The notes under the pieces: generated by a model
Seen by the model: the letters and a program-made list of their open reading frames with translations, nothing else
Database searches by the model: none
Told to the model about the DNA's origin: nothing
Program-made: the position numbers and the translations under genes
Origin: DAHUYF01 sp963789275
Lineage (GTDB): Bacteria > Pseudomonadota > Alphaproteobacteria > ATCC43930 > CGMCC-115725
NCBI GenBank assembly: GCA_963789275.1
Contig: CAWBKF010000063.1
Location: 47,396 to 111,395 of the forward strand
DNA length: 64,000 nt
Direction: 5' to 3'
Part shown: positions 1-9,618 of the stretch, one piece after another
Layout: each line of letters begins with the position of its first letter
Position numbering within the stretch: position 1 is the stretch's first letter

Positions 1-572
1 TGATGACCACCGCGTCCGGCGCCAAGATGGGGAAATCCGTCCAGGGCGCGATGTGGCTCAGCCCGCACCGCCTGCCGCCCTATGACTACTGGCAGTTCTG
101 GCGCAACACCGAGGATGACGATGTCGGCCGCTTCCTGCGCCTCTTCACCGACCTGCCCCTCGACGAGATCGCGCGGCTCGAGCGGCTCCAGGGCAGCGCC
201 ATCAATGATGCCAAGCAGGTGCTGGCAACCGAGGCGACGGCGCTGTGCCATGGCCGCGAGGCGGCCGAGGCGGCGGCGGCGACCGCCAGACGCGTCTTCG
301 CCGAGGGCGGCACTGGCGAGGCGCTGCCGACCATCGAGGTGCCGCGCGCCGAGCTCGAGCGCGGCGTCGCCATCCTCGATCTGCTGGCGCAAAGCGGGCT
401 CGCGGCCTCGAAGGGCGAGGCGAGGCGCCTGATCAAGCAGGGCGGCGCCCGGCTCAACGACCACGCCGTCGCCGCCGAGACGCAGCTGGTCGGGCTAACC
501 GATATCAGCGCCGAGGGCACGATCAAGCTCTCGGCCGGCAAGAAGCGGCATGCGCTGGTGAAGCCGGTGTGA
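1..572 (+). CDS. tyrS: Tyrosyl-tRNA synthetase, C-terminal part (cut by window edge)
   Basis: Charges tRNA-Tyr in the cytoplasm. Only about the last 190 residues are present; the reading frame is open at the window edge, so the Rossmann core and HIGH motif lie outside. The class I KMSKS loop is visible as KMGKS about 8 residues in, followed by the typical VQGAMWL stretch. The C-terminal ~70 residues (from about ELERGVAILDLL to RLIKQGGARLN) form the S4 RNA-binding domain. Ends 17 bases before the stop of the convergent AsmA-like gene. The Ser-to-Gly change in KMSKS is common in bacterial TyrS and is not a defect. Confidence 0.95.
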   Translation, partial: MTTASGAKMGKSVQGAMWLSPHRLPPYDYWQFWRNTEDDDVGRFLRLFTDLPLDEIARLERLQGSAINDAKQVLATEATALCHGREAAEAAAATARRVFAEGGTGEALPTIEVPRAELERGVAILDLLAQSGLAASKGEARRLIKQGGARLNDHAVAAETQLVGLTDISAEGTIKLSAGKKRHALVKPV

Positions 573-589
573 GGCGGCCGCAGCTCCGC

Positions 590-3500
590 CTATCGAAGCT
601 TGCCTGAAGATTGCGTGCTGCCCGTCTGCGGCGCCGGCGTCGGCTCAGGCGCGTCGAAGAGGAAGAGCTTGCGCAGCACGCCCGGCGCCAGCGCGCTCAA
701 CGGGTTCACCGTGATCTTGGGGTCGGCGAGCGGACCGGCGACGCGGAAATTGGCGGCGAAGATGCCCTCGCCCTCGCCGCCGGTGAAGAGCTTGCCGAGC
801 AGCGGGATGTTGCCGAGCACACTGTTGAGGGTGTAGGCCGGCACCAGCGTGCCGGCGACATCCACTGTCTCGGCATTGAAGTCGCAGACGCCGTCGGCCT
901 TGATGCCGATCGCGCCGCCATAGGCGCGCAGCGCCTTCGCCTCGAGCTTGCCGTCATCGATGACGAAACTGCCCTTGATCCGGGTGAACGGGATGCCCTC
1001 GCCCGAAAGCAAGGCGCTGATGCCCGACAAGGACGCCACCGACAGGAGGCGCGCCATGATCGGCGCATGCACGAGACGGTAATCGGCGCCGTCGAGCTTG
1101 CCGCGGAAGACGCGCCGGCGGCCGCTGTCCTCGACCTGGCCGGTAACCTCGAGCTGGCCGCCGGCGACGTTGTCGGAGACATCGAAGAGGTGCAGCAGCG
1201 CGCCCATATCGTCGGTGACCACTCGGAAGCTGCGGTCGCCCGCCGCCTCGCCGAACCGCAGGCTCGCCTTGCCGGCGCCGGGGAGTGCCGCGTCGATGCT
1301 CATCGCCTGCCAATGGATGCCGTCGCTGAACAGCTGGCCCTTGACGCTGCGCGCCTCGCGGCCGGGGCCGAGGATCAGCCGCGCGAGCACGGCGTCGATG
1401 ACCAGCGGCGGCTCTGTCCCGGTGCCCTTGGCGGAGCGGTCGAGATCGCTCATCAGCGCCGTGGCGTCGAAGCTCTGGCCGCGAAGCTCAACGCGCCAAC
1501 CGCCCTCGGCACGGCGCGCGAGGCTGCCGCTGACATCGCTGGCGCCGGCGACGAGCCGCGCCACATCGATGCGGGCGATGCCGCCGCCGCTGTCGAGCGC
1601 GACCGAGAGCCGGGCGTCGAGACCGCCGCCTTTCAGCACCGCCTGGCGCAGCGCGCGGATATGGTCGTCGGCGAGGTCGATCTCAAGGGCTCCCGAGGCC
1701 GGCACGCCGACCGGCTTGCGCCAATTGAGCTGCGCCAGCTGCAGCGCCGCGTCGGTGGCATCGAGCGACACGCTCGCTGTCTCCTGCCGCGGCGACAGGA
1801 TGGTGTAGACCGCGTCGACATCGATCGGTCCGCTCACCGTGCCCGCGGGAAGATCGAGGCCGAGGCTGTGGCGCGCGGCGTCGTCGAGCCGGCCCTTCAC
1901 CGCATAGCGCGAGCGTGGCCCGCCTTTTTTCAGGCTTTGTGTCCAGCTCACGCTCACCGGCACGTCGGCGAGAAGCGCCGTGCCGTCGAGGCGCAGCGCG
2001 CTGGGGTCGAGCCGGAGCTGCAGCTCGCCGGCATCGAGATCGCGGCCGGCGATCGCCTGCGCCACCGCGACGCCGCGCAACTGGGCGCGGGCGCCGAACT
2101 CGACCATGTCGAGCGTCAGATCGTGCTTCAGTGGCAAGGCAAAGTTGAGGTCGCCCTCGACCTCGCCCGCCACCTGGGCGGGATCGATCTTGAGCGCCCG
2201 GGCATATTGGAGCGGCTTGGCGTCAAGCACCTCCAGCACGTCGCGCACCGGTCCCTTGACGCCGAAATCTATCGCGATCTGCTCGTCATCGGTGTCGAGC
2301 TGTGTGAGCTTCGCCGCGCCGCCGGTCAGCCGCACGCTCTTCACCGCGCCGGCGGTCGGCACCAGGTCAAGATGCGCGCGATCGAAGGTGGCGGTGCCGT
2401 CGACGCCGCGCAGCGGCTCCAATGGCTTGAAATAGTCGACCGTCAGGTTGCGATAGGCGAAGGTGCCGGCAAAGCTGTCGACGCTCACCGGCTTCGCCGC
2501 GTCCGCCGCCAGATCGACATGCGCGCCGACACGTGCGGTCGCCTCGGTGACGATGCCGTCATGGATATGCTCGGTGACCCAGCTGCGTGAGTGCGGCGAG
2601 AGCCGCTCCGGCCAGTACCCGGCCAGCGCATCGGCCGGCACATCGCTGAGATGCAGCTCGCCGGCGAGATCGACCGAAGACGGCCAACCGCCGGCCAACA
2701 CGCCATCGCCGACGCCGTCGACGGTGCCGGCGACCTCCACGCGCGGACCCGCGAGATCGAGGCCGAGCCGCTCGATGGTGACCCGGCCCTGGGCCGGATC
2801 ATAGGCGGCGCGCAGCACTCCGGAGGCGACGGCGACACGGCCGCCCTCGAGCGCGGGATGGACCAGCGCGCCGGCGCCAAGGGTGAGGTCGCACCAGGCA
2901 TCGCCGATGCGCAGCGCCGCGGTGTCGAGCTCGACGCGCACCTGGCCCGAGAACGGCAGCTCCAAGGCGGCGAGCGGCGCCAGCGCCGGCGCGGCGGCGG
3001 CAAACAGCGCCGGGCGCAGCGCGGTGAAGCTCAGCGCGACGGTAAGGTGATTCTCGCCGGTGACGAAGCGCAGGCCACCGCTGAGTTCGGCCTCGGCGCC
3101 GCCGGGCTCGACCGCGGTGAACGAGAGGTCACCGGAGACGCCACGGTTGCCGCGCAGCAGCGTCGCGTCGACGCGCCGGGCACGCCAGGCCAGGCCCAGC
3201 GCGCGGTCGTCGACGGTGAGCACGGCATTGCGGATCGCCACCTGCGTGAGATAGCCGAGCGGCCCCTCCCGGTCGGGCGCGGCGGCAAGGTCGCGCAGCA
3301 GCTGCTCGCCCCAATCGCCCGTGTCGGGCACGGCGGCACCAAGGCCGAGATGGACGGTGCCGTCGGCGGCGCGCGCCAGCCGCAGCGCCGGCTCGCGCAG
3401 CACGATCGCGGTCGGCGCCACGATGCCCCGCAGCCCGGCGCGCAGACTGAAGCCGATATCGAGTTCCGGCAGGGTAAGCTGCGCCGCGCCATCGCGCTGG

Positions 3501-3748
3501 CCGAGATGCACGCCGCGCGCGACGATCTCGATGGTGGCGCCCGGCCCGAGGCTGAGCAGCGTGTGGTCGATACGGACGACGAGCCCGCTCTCGGTCTCGG
3601 CCAGCGCGCGGGCGACGCTGGGGACGAGGTAGTCGAGCGAGACCGGTGCCACGGAAAGGCGCCAGACAAGGAACGCCGCCGCCAGCGTCAGGCCCGCGGC
3701 AAAGCCAGCCAGCCAGCGCAGCAGCCACCAGGCGGTCCGCCGGATCAC
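590..3748 (-). CDS. Large AsmA-like / YhdP-type envelope protein (DUF3971 family)
   Basis: A predicted inner-membrane-anchored periplasmic protein of about 1,050 residues. One N-terminal transmembrane helix (AWWLLRWLAGFAAGLTL) is followed by a very long beta-rich region and an AsmA-like C-terminal domain near residues 850-1030. Members of this group (AsmA, TamB, YhdP) are known or proposed bridge proteins moving phospholipid between membranes; that role here is inferred from the family. I prefer the GTG at 3748, which places the helix at the N-terminus; an upstream start at 3808 adds 20 residues rich in Arg and Gly with no family resemblance. Divergent from glnE. Confidence 0.85.
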   Translation of the reverse strand: MIRRTAWWLLRWLAGFAAGLTLAAAFLVWRLSVAPVSLDYLVPSVARALAETESGLVVRIDHTLLSLGPGATIEIVARGVHLGQRDGAAQLTLPELDIGFSLRAGLRGIVAPTAIVLREPALRLARAADGTVHLGLGAAVPDTGDWGEQLLRDLAAAPDREGPLGYLTQVAIRNAVLTVDDRALGLAWRARRVDATLLRGNRGVSGDLSFTAVEPGGAEAELSGGLRFVTGENHLTVALSFTALRPALFAAAAPALAPLAALELPFSGQVRVELDTAALRIGDAWCDLTLGAGALVHPALEGGRVAVASGVLRAAYDPAQGRVTIERLGLDLAGPRVEVAGTVDGVGDGVLAGGWPSSVDLAGELHLSDVPADALAGYWPERLSPHSRSWVTEHIHDGIVTEATARVGAHVDLAADAAKPVSVDSFAGTFAYRNLTVDYFKPLEPLRGVDGTATFDRAHLDLVPTAGAVKSVRLTGGAAKLTQLDTDDEQIAIDFGVKGPVRDVLEVLDAKPLQYARALKIDPAQVAGEVEGDLNFALPLKHDLTLDMVEFGARAQLRGVAVAQAIAGRDLDAGELQLRLDPSALRLDGTALLADVPVSVSWTQSLKKGGPRSRYAVKGRLDDAARHSLGLDLPAGTVSGPIDVDAVYTILSPRQETASVSLDATDAALQLAQLNWRKPVGVPASGALEIDLADDHIRALRQAVLKGGGLDARLSVALDSGGGIARIDVARLVAGASDVSGSLARRAEGGWRVELRGQSFDATALMSDLDRSAKGTGTEPPLVIDAVLARLILGPGREARSVKGQLFSDGIHWQAMSIDAALPGAGKASLRFGEAAGDRSFRVVTDDMGALLHLFDVSDNVAGGQLEVTGQVEDSGRRRVFRGKLDGADYRLVHAPIMARLLSVASLSGISALLSGEGIPFTRIKGSFVIDDGKLEAKALRAYGGAIGIKADGVCDFNAETVDVAGTLVPAYTLNSVLGNIPLLGKLFTGGEGEGIFAANFRVAGPLADPKITVNPLSALAPGVLRKLFLFDAPEPTPAPQTGSTQSSGKLR

Positions 3749-3827
3749 CAACCCGCCTCCGGCCGACCGGTCTTGACCGCAACGGTGGCGGCGCGCAGGC
3801 TGCCGCAACCCTCGAGCAAGGTGCGCG

Positions 3828-6791
3828 TTGCTATTGCCGTCCTCCGCTTATGCGAGCCTGCCGCCGCCCGGCGATGCCGACCAGATGCGACTCGGCTTCG
3901 AGCGCTGGCGCGAGACCGCGCAGGAGATCGAGGATCCATCTCTTGCCGCCTTCATGCGCGATCTTGCCGCCGACGCGGCGGGGAACCGGCTGCTTGCATC
4001 GCTTTTCGGCAACAGCCCTTTCCTCACGCAATGCTGTCTCAAGGAACCGGACCTTCTGATGCGGCTCGTGCAGCAGGGCCCGGCGGCTACTTTGGCGGAT
4101 GTCGAGGGCAGGCTCAATCGCCATCTCGCAGCCGAGCCCGACCAGAAGGGGCTGATGCGGGCGCTGCGCATCGCGAAGCGCCAGGTGGCGCTGCTGGTCG
4201 CGATCGCCGACATCGCCGGCTGGTGGGAGCTCGAGCGCGTCACCGGCGCGCTCAGCCGCTTCGCCGACACCGCGATCGCCGCCGCGACGCGCCATCTCCT
4301 CGCCGCCGCCCAGCGCCAGGGCGAGTTCGCCGCCGCCGACCCCGCCGCGCCCGAGCGGGAGAGCGGCTTCATCGTCCTCGCCATGGGCAAGCTCGGCGCG
4401 CGTGAGCTGAACTATTCCAGCGATGTCGACCTTATCCTCCTCTATGACGGGGAACGGGCGCGCTATACCGGAAAGCACGACATCGGCCGTTTCTTCGGGC
4501 GGTTAGCGCAAGAGCTGGTGCGGCTGATCCAGGAGCGCACGGCCGATGGCTATGTCTTCCGCGGCGACCTCAGGCTGCGCCCCGATCCCGGCTCGACGCC
4601 GCCCGCGCTGTCGGTCATCGCCGCGCTCACCTATTACGAGGGCGCCGGGCAGAATTGGGAGCGCGCGGCGCTGATCAAGGCGCGGCCGGTCGCCGGCGAC
4701 ATCGCCGCCGGCACCACCTTCCTCGCGGAGCTGCGGCCGTTCCTGTGGCGCAAGCATCTGGATTTTGCCGCGATCCAGGACATCCATTCGATCAAGCGCC
4801 AGATCAACGCCCATCGCGGCGGCGCGCGCATCGCGGTCGCCGGACACAACATCAAGATCGGCCGCGGCGGCATCCGCGAGATCGAGTTCTTCGCGCAAAC
4901 GCAACAGCTGATCTGGGGCGGACGCTTTCCCGCACTGCGCGAGCCGGAGACTTGCAATGCGCTCGCGGCGCTGGCGCAGACCGGACGCATCAGCGCCGAG
5001 ACCGCGGCCGAACTCACCGCCGCCTACCGCTTCCTGCGCCGGGTCGAGCACCGCCTGCAGATGATCGACGACGCGCAGACGCACACGCTTCCCGCCGACG
5101 CTGCCGGGCTGGCGCGGTTCGCGACCTTCATGGGCTTTGCCTCGATCCAGGCCTTCTCCACGGAGCTGCTGCGCCATCTCGGCACGGTGGAGAGCCGCTA
5201 CGCGGCGCTGTTCGAGGAGGCGCCGAGCCTCGCCGCGCCGGGCAATCTCGTCTTCACCGGCACCGAGGACGATCCCGACACGCTCAAGACTCTGGCCGGG
5301 TTCGGCTTCAGCGATCCCGCGGCGGTGGCGGCGCTGGTCCGCGGCTGGCATCACGGCCGCCACCGTTCGACCCGCAGCCAGCGCGCGCGCGAGCTGCTGA
5401 CCGAGCTGGTACCGTCGCTGCTGCGCGCCTTCGGCGCTTCGGCCAGCCCCGATGTCGCGCTGCTGCGCTTCGACCAGTTCCTGGCGCGGCTGCCGGCCGG
5501 CGTCCAGCTCTTCTCGCTGCTCTACAAGAATGCCGGGCTGCTGCTGCTGATCGCCGAGATCATGGCGTCGGGGCCGCGGCTTGCCGATCTGCTGGCGCGC
5601 CGGCCGGGGCTCCTCGACGGCGTGTTGAGCGAGGGCTTCTTCGACCCGCCGCCGCCCCGGGCCGAGCTTGCCGCCGAGCTCCAACGGCTGCTGCGGGGCG
5701 CGCGCGACTACGAGGACACGCTCGATGTCGCGCGCCGCTGGGTCGGCGACCGCAAATTCCAGGTCGGCGCCCAGCTGCTGCGCGCGAAGCTCGACGGCGA
5801 GGCCGCCGGCGCGGTCTTCGCCGACATCGCCGAGACCGCGATCGCCGAGCTGTTGCCGCGAGTCGCCGCCGAATTCGCCCGCCTCCATGGCGAGGTCAGC
5901 GGCGGCGGCATGGTCGTGCTCGGCCTCGGCAAGCTCGGCAGCCGCGAGATGACGGTGACCTCCGATCTCGACCTCATCCTGGTCTACGACGCGCCAGAGA
6001 CGGTGGAGGCCTCGGACGGTGCGCGGCCGCTGGCGGTGTCGACCTATTACGCGCGGCTGAGCCAGCGGCTGATCAACGCGCTCACCGCCAGCACCGCCGA
6101 CGGCAATCTCTACGACGTCGACATGCGGCTCAGGCCGTCGGGCAGCAAGGGGCCGGTCGCCTCCAGCCTCGCCGCCTTCAAGCGCTACCATCGCGAGCTC
6201 GCCCGGACCTGGGAACAGATGGCGCTCACCCGCGCCCGCTCGGTCGCAGGGCCGCCGGCGCTCGCCCAGGCGACCATGGCGGTGGCGGAGGAGGTGCTGG
6301 TGCGGCCGCGCAACCGCCGCCGCCTCGCCACCGAAGTGGCGCAGATGCGCCGGCGGATGGAGGAGCAGCACCGCAATCCCTCGTTCTGGGAGGTGAAGCA
6401 TCGCCGCGGCGGCCTCATCGACATCGAGTTCATCGCGCAATACCTGCAGCTGCGCGAGGCGGCGCGGCACAAGCAGGTGCTGCGGCAGAACACCGCCGCG
6501 GCGCTGGCGGCGCTGTCGGCCGCCGGCGCGCTCGACCCGCTCGCCGCCGACGAGCTCTGCGGCGCGCTGTGGCTGTGGCGCGACGTGCAGGGACTGATCA
6601 AGCTCACCACCGCCGAGCCGTTCGACGAGGCGCAGGCGACGCCGGCGCTCAAGGCGCTGCTGGCGCGCGGCGCCGGGGCGGTTGACTTCGCCGCGCTCAA
6701 GGCGGATATGGAGGCCGCCGCCACGCGCGCACTCGGCCACTACCGCGCGATCATCGAGGCGGCGGCCAATCCCGAGGAGCACCCGCCATGA
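3828..6791 (+). CDS. glnE: Bifunctional glutamine synthetase adenylyltransferase / adenylyl-removing enzyme
   Basis: Adds and removes AMP on glutamine synthetase according to PII signals, tuning ammonium assimilation. At 987 residues it has the family length and both nucleotidyltransferase halves. The N-terminal removase half carries SSDVDLILLYD (about residues 195-205) and RLRPDPGS; the C-terminal adenylyltransferase half carries TSDLDLILVYD (about 709-719) and MRLRPSGSKGPVA. No ATG fits the N-terminus; a TTG at 3828 behind AAGG is the best start, with a second TTG two codons later. Its stop overlaps the start of bcp by 4 bases (ATGA), so the two are probably co-transcribed and translationally coupled. 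Confidence 0.95.
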   Translation: MLLPSSAYASLPPPGDADQMRLGFERWRETAQEIEDPSLAAFMRDLAADAAGNRLLASLFGNSPFLTQCCLKEPDLLMRLVQQGPAATLADVEGRLNRHLAAEPDQKGLMRALRIAKRQVALLVAIADIAGWWELERVTGALSRFADTAIAAATRHLLAAAQRQGEFAAADPAAPERESGFIVLAMGKLGARELNYSSDVDLILLYDGERARYTGKHDIGRFFGRLAQELVRLIQERTADGYVFRGDLRLRPDPGSTPPALSVIAALTYYEGAGQNWERAALIKARPVAGDIAAGTTFLAELRPFLWRKHLDFAAIQDIHSIKRQINAHRGGARIAVAGHNIKIGRGGIREIEFFAQTQQLIWGGRFPALREPETCNALAALAQTGRISAETAAELTAAYRFLRRVEHRLQMIDDAQTHTLPADAAGLARFATFMGFASIQAFSTELLRHLGTVESRYAALFEEAPSLAAPGNLVFTGTEDDPDTLKTLAGFGFSDPAAVAALVRGWHHGRHRSTRSQRARELLTELVPSLLRAFGASASPDVALLRFDQFLARLPAGVQLFSLLYKNAGLLLLIAEIMASGPRLADLLARRPGLLDGVLSEGFFDPPPPRAELAAELQRLLRGARDYEDTLDVARRWVGDRKFQVGAQLLRAKLDGEAAGAVFADIAETAIAELLPRVAAEFARLHGEVSGGGMVVLGLGKLGSREMTVTSDLDLILVYDAPETVEASDGARPLAVSTYYARLSQRLINALTASTADGNLYDVDMRLRPSGSKGPVASSLAAFKRYHRELARTWEQMALTRARSVAGPPALAQATMAVAEEVLVRPRNRRRLATEVAQMRRRMEEQHRNPSFWEVKHRRGGLIDIEFIAQYLQLREAARHKQVLRQNTAAALAALSAAGALDPLAADELCGALWLWRDVQGLIKLTTAEPFDEAQATPALKALLARGAGAVDFAALKADMEAAATRALGHYRAIIEAAANPEEHPP

Positions 6792-7252
6792 GCATCGAGA
6801 TCGGCGACAAGGCGCCGGATTTCACCTTGCCGACCGACGGCAACGGCAAAGTCCAGCTGTCCAAGCTGCGCGGCCGCAAGGTCGTGCTCTATTTCTATCC
6901 CAAGGACGACACCTCGGGCTGCACCGCCGAGGCCTGCGCTTTCCGCGACAATCTGCCGAAATTCGGCAAGCTCGAAGCGGCGGTGATCGGCGTCTCGCGC
7001 GACAGCGTCGCCGCGCACGACAAGTTCAAGAAAAAGTACGAGCTGCCCTTTCCGCTCGCCGCCGACGAGAAGGGCGAAGTCTGCGAGGCCTATGGCGTCT
7101 GGGTCGAGAAGAGCATGTACGGCCGCAAATACATGGGCATCGAGCGCACCACCTTCCTCATCGACGAGAAGGGCATCGTGCGCGGCCTCTGGCGCAAGGT
7201 GAAGGTGCCGGGCCATGTCGAGGCGGTGCTCGCCGCCGCGAAGGCGCTCTGA
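6788..7252 (+). CDS. bcp: Peroxiredoxin Bcp (thioredoxin-dependent peroxidase)
   Basis: Cytoplasmic thiol peroxidase reducing H2O2 and organic hydroperoxides. It has 154 residues, the usual Bcp length. Peroxidatic Cys45 and resolving Cys50 lie in DDTSGCTAEACAF, the same positions as in E. coli Bcp, and the catalytic Arg is in RTTFLID. Starts inside the glnE stop (ATGA). Its own stop overlaps the proposed start of the DUF455 gene. Confidence 0.95.
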   Translation: MSIEIGDKAPDFTLPTDGNGKVQLSKLRGRKVVLYFYPKDDTSGCTAEACAFRDNLPKFGKLEAAVIGVSRDSVAAHDKFKKKYELPFPLAADEKGEVCEAYGVWVEKSMYGRKYMGIERTTFLIDEKGIVRGLWRKVKVPGHVEAVLAAAKAL

Positions 7253-8061
7253 GCAGCGCCGCCGGCAGTCTCAGCGCCGCCGCCTGCGCCGTGCTGGGCG
7301 CGGCGGCGCCGGCGGAGAAGGTCGCGCTCTCGCAAGCCTCCGCCGGCGCGTGGCGGAGCGGAAAGCTGGTCGAGATCGGCGACGCGCCGCCGCCCGACCG
7401 GCCGGCCAGGCCCGAGCGGCCGGCGCTGCTGGCGCCGCGCGCCATGCCCAAGCGGCGCTCGGGCGGCGCGCCCGCCTCGCGCATCGCGCTGCTGCACGCG
7501 CTGGCGCATATCGAGCTCAACGCCATAGACCTTGCCTGGGACATCATCGCGCGCTTTTCCGGCATGGCGCTGCCGCGCGCTTTCTACGACGACTGGGTCG
7601 GCGTCGCCGCCGAGGAGGCGAAGCACCATGCGCTGCTTGCCCAGCGCCTCGCCGAGCTCGGCGCCGCCTATGGCGATCTGCCGGCGCATGACGGGCTGTG
7701 GCAGGCGGCGGCGGCGACGGCGCATGATCTCCTGGCGCGGCTGGCGGTGGTGCCGCTGGTGCTCGAGGCGCGCGGGCTCGACGTGACGCCGGTGATGATC
7801 GACCGGCTCGAGCGCGTCGGCGATGGCGCCAGCGCCGCGGTGCTGCGCGTCATCTACGCCGACGAGATCGGCCATGTGGCAATCGGATTGCGCTGGCTCG
7901 AGTGGCTGTGCGAACAGCGCGGGCTGCCGCCGGCGGCGACCTACCAGGGTCTCGTGCGGCGGTATTTCAAAGGCGCGCTGAAGCCGCCCTTCAACCGCGC
8001 CGGCCGCGAGGCGGCGGGGCTCGCCGCTTCGTTCTACGAGACGCTGGCGGCGGCGGGGTGA
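7249..8061 (+). CDS. DUF455 family ferritin-like protein
   Basis: An all-helical, probably di-iron protein of the COG2833/DUF455 family, function unknown. Likely metal ligands are in AHIELNAIDLAWD and AAEEAKHH, repeated as a second helix pair in the GLDVTPVMI and YADEIGHVA segments. No ATG, GTG or TTG exists at the expected place. The conserved N-terminal pattern (SLSAAACAVLGAAAPAEKV) begins upstream of the first GTG (7291), so I extend to a CTG at 7249 that overlaps the bcp stop as CTGA; this gives about 270 residues, the family length. The start is uncertain, the family call is not. Follows glnE and bcp without a gap. Confidence 0.8.
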   Translation: MSSAAGSLSAAACAVLGAAAPAEKVALSQASAGAWRSGKLVEIGDAPPPDRPARPERPALLAPRAMPKRRSGGAPASRIALLHALAHIELNAIDLAWDIIARFSGMALPRAFYDDWVGVAAEEAKHHALLAQRLAELGAAYGDLPAHDGLWQAAAATAHDLLARLAVVPLVLEARGLDVTPVMIDRLERVGDGASAAVLRVIYADEIGHVAIGLRWLEWLCEQRGLPPAATYQGLVRRYFKGALKPPFNRAGREAAGLAASFYETLAAAG

Positions 8062-8098
8062 ACCCGCCCTCACTCTGCCCTCGCCTTGCCCCCGCCGC

Positions 8099-8797
8099 AT
8101 GAGCGAGCTCGCCGGCGCCGCCGGCATCGCGCTAAAGCTCATTCTCGGCCTCGACGCCGATCTCCTGCGCATCGTGCGCCTGTCCCTGGGCGTCAGCCTC
8201 TCGGCCGTGCTGCTGGCGAGCGTGCTGGGCATGCCGCTGGGCGCGGCGCTGGCGGTCTTCGCCTTTCGCTGCCGCCAGCCGCTGATCGTGCTCTTCAACG
8301 CGCTGATGGGCTTGCCGCCGGTGGTGGTGGGCCTTGCGGTCTATCTGCTGCTGTCGCGTGCGGGCCCGCTGGGCTTTCTGGGATTGCTCTTCACGCCCGG
8401 CGCGATGGTGACGGCGCAAGCGATCCTCGTGACGCCGATCGTTATCGTGCTGACGCAGCGCGCGGTTAGCGAGCCCTGGAGCGCCTATGGCGATGCGCTG
8501 CTGGTCGACGGCGCCTCGCGGCTGCGCGCCATCCGCGAGCTCCTCGCGATGAGCGGCGCCGGGCTGCTCACCGCCTTCCTCGCCGGCTTCGGCCGCGCCA
8601 TCGCCGAGGTCGGCGCGATCATCATCGTCGGCGGCAACATCGCCGGCGTGACGCGCACCATGACCACCGCCATCGCGCTCGAGACCAGCAGGGGCAACTT
8701 GCCTTTGGCGCTGGGGCTCGGGATGATTTTAATCGCGCTGTCCGTCGGCGTCAGCGCGCTCGCCTTTCTCCTGACCCGACGCGGAGCCCGCCCATGA
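8099..8797 (+). CDS. tupB: Tungstate ABC transporter permease, TupB type
   Basis: Inner-membrane permease of 232 residues with about five hydrophobic helices and the cytoplasmic coupling loop (EPWSAYGDALLVDGASRL) that contacts an ABC ATPase. The C-terminal GFGRAIAEVGAIIIVGGNI stretch is typical of tungstate/molybdate permeases. The ATG at 8099 is 37 bases after the DUF455 stop. It overlaps tupA by 4 bases. No ATPase gene (tupC) is adjacent on either side. Confidence 0.88.
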   Translation: MSELAGAAGIALKLILGLDADLLRIVRLSLGVSLSAVLLASVLGMPLGAALAVFAFRCRQPLIVLFNALMGLPPVVVGLAVYLLLSRAGPLGFLGLLFTPGAMVTAQAILVTPIVIVLTQRAVSEPWSAYGDALLVDGASRLRAIRELLAMSGAGLLTAFLAGFGRAIAEVGAIIIVGGNIAGVTRTMTTAIALETSRGNLPLALGLGMILIALSVGVSALAFLLTRRGARP

Positions 8798-9618
8798 TAC
8801 GCTGGATCCATCGCCTGCTGGCGCTGGCCCTGATCGCCCTCGCCGGCCCGGCCTTCGCCGACCAGCCCTTCATCACCGTCGCCTCGACGACTTCCACCGA
8901 GCAATCCGGCCTCTTCGGCCATCTGCTGCCGGCCTTCACCGCCACGACCGGCATCGCGGTGCGGATCGTCGCCGTCGGCACCGGCCAGGCGCTCAAGATC
9001 GGCGAGCGCGGCGATTGCGACGTGGTCTTCGTCCATGACAAGCCGTCGGAGCTGAAATTCGTCGCCGACGGCTTCGGCATCGGCCGGCGCGAGGTGATGT
9101 ACAACGATTTCGTGCTGATCGGCCCCGGCAGCGATCCCGCCAAGATCGCCGGCGGCCGCGACATCGTCGCCGCCTTGCGCGCGATCGCCGCGGCCAAGGC
9201 GCCGTTTGCCTCGCGCGGCGACGACAGCGGCACCGACAAGGCGGAAAAGCGGCTGTGGCAGGAAGCCGGGATCGATATCACGGCGGCAAGCGGCGGCTGG
9301 TACCGCGACACCGGCTCGGGGATGGGGCCGACGCTCAACATCGCCGCGGCGATGGATGCCTATACGCTGTCGGACCGCGGCACCTGGCTCAGCTTCGGCA
9401 ACCGCCGCAACCTCGTGATCGTCGTCGCGGACGATCAGCGGCTCTTCAACCAGTACGGCGTCATGCTGGTCAATCCGCAAAAGCATCCCAGCGTCAAAGC
9501 GGCGCTCGGCCGCGTCTTCATCGACTGGCTGGTCTCGCCGGCGGGGCAGCAGACCATCGCCGCTTACGAGATCAACGGCGAGCAACTCTTCTTCCCAAAC
9601 GCGTCGCCCAAGAGCTAG
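8794..9618 (+). CDS. tupA: Tungstate-binding periplasmic protein, TupA type
   Basis: Periplasmic receptor delivering tungstate to TupB. It has a signal peptide (residues 1-22, ending PAFA) and 274 residues in total. The family anion-binding signatures are present: ASTTSTEQSG at the mature N-terminus, VGTGQALKIGERGDCDVVFVH, and SRGDDSGTDKAE. The ATGA overlap with tupB indicates one operon. About 205 bases without a gene follow. Tungstate over molybdate is inferred from the TTSTEQSG/TGQAL pattern; substrate choice cannot be proven from sequence. Confidence 0.9.
   Translation: MIRWIHRLLALALIALAGPAFADQPFITVASTTSTEQSGLFGHLLPAFTATTGIAVRIVAVGTGQALKIGERGDCDVVFVHDKPSELKFVADGFGIGRREVMYNDFVLIGPGSDPAKIAGGRDIVAALRAIAAAKAPFASRGDDSGTDKAEKRLWQEAGIDITAASGGWYRDTGSGMGPTLNIAAAMDAYTLSDRGTWLSFGNRRNLVIVVADDQRLFNQYGVMLVNPQKHPSVKAALGRVFIDWLVSPAGQQTIAAYEINGEQLFFPNASPKS

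Noticed and set aside
611..2590. A 659-residue plus-strand frame opposite the AsmA-like gene
   Set aside because: Shadow of the real minus-strand gene; Arg/Ala/His-rich, no recognisable domain.
4503..6782. A 759-residue open frame on the minus strand opposite glnE
   Set aside because: It mirrors glnE codon structure; the product is His/Arg/Gln-rich without family motifs. High-GC shadow frame.
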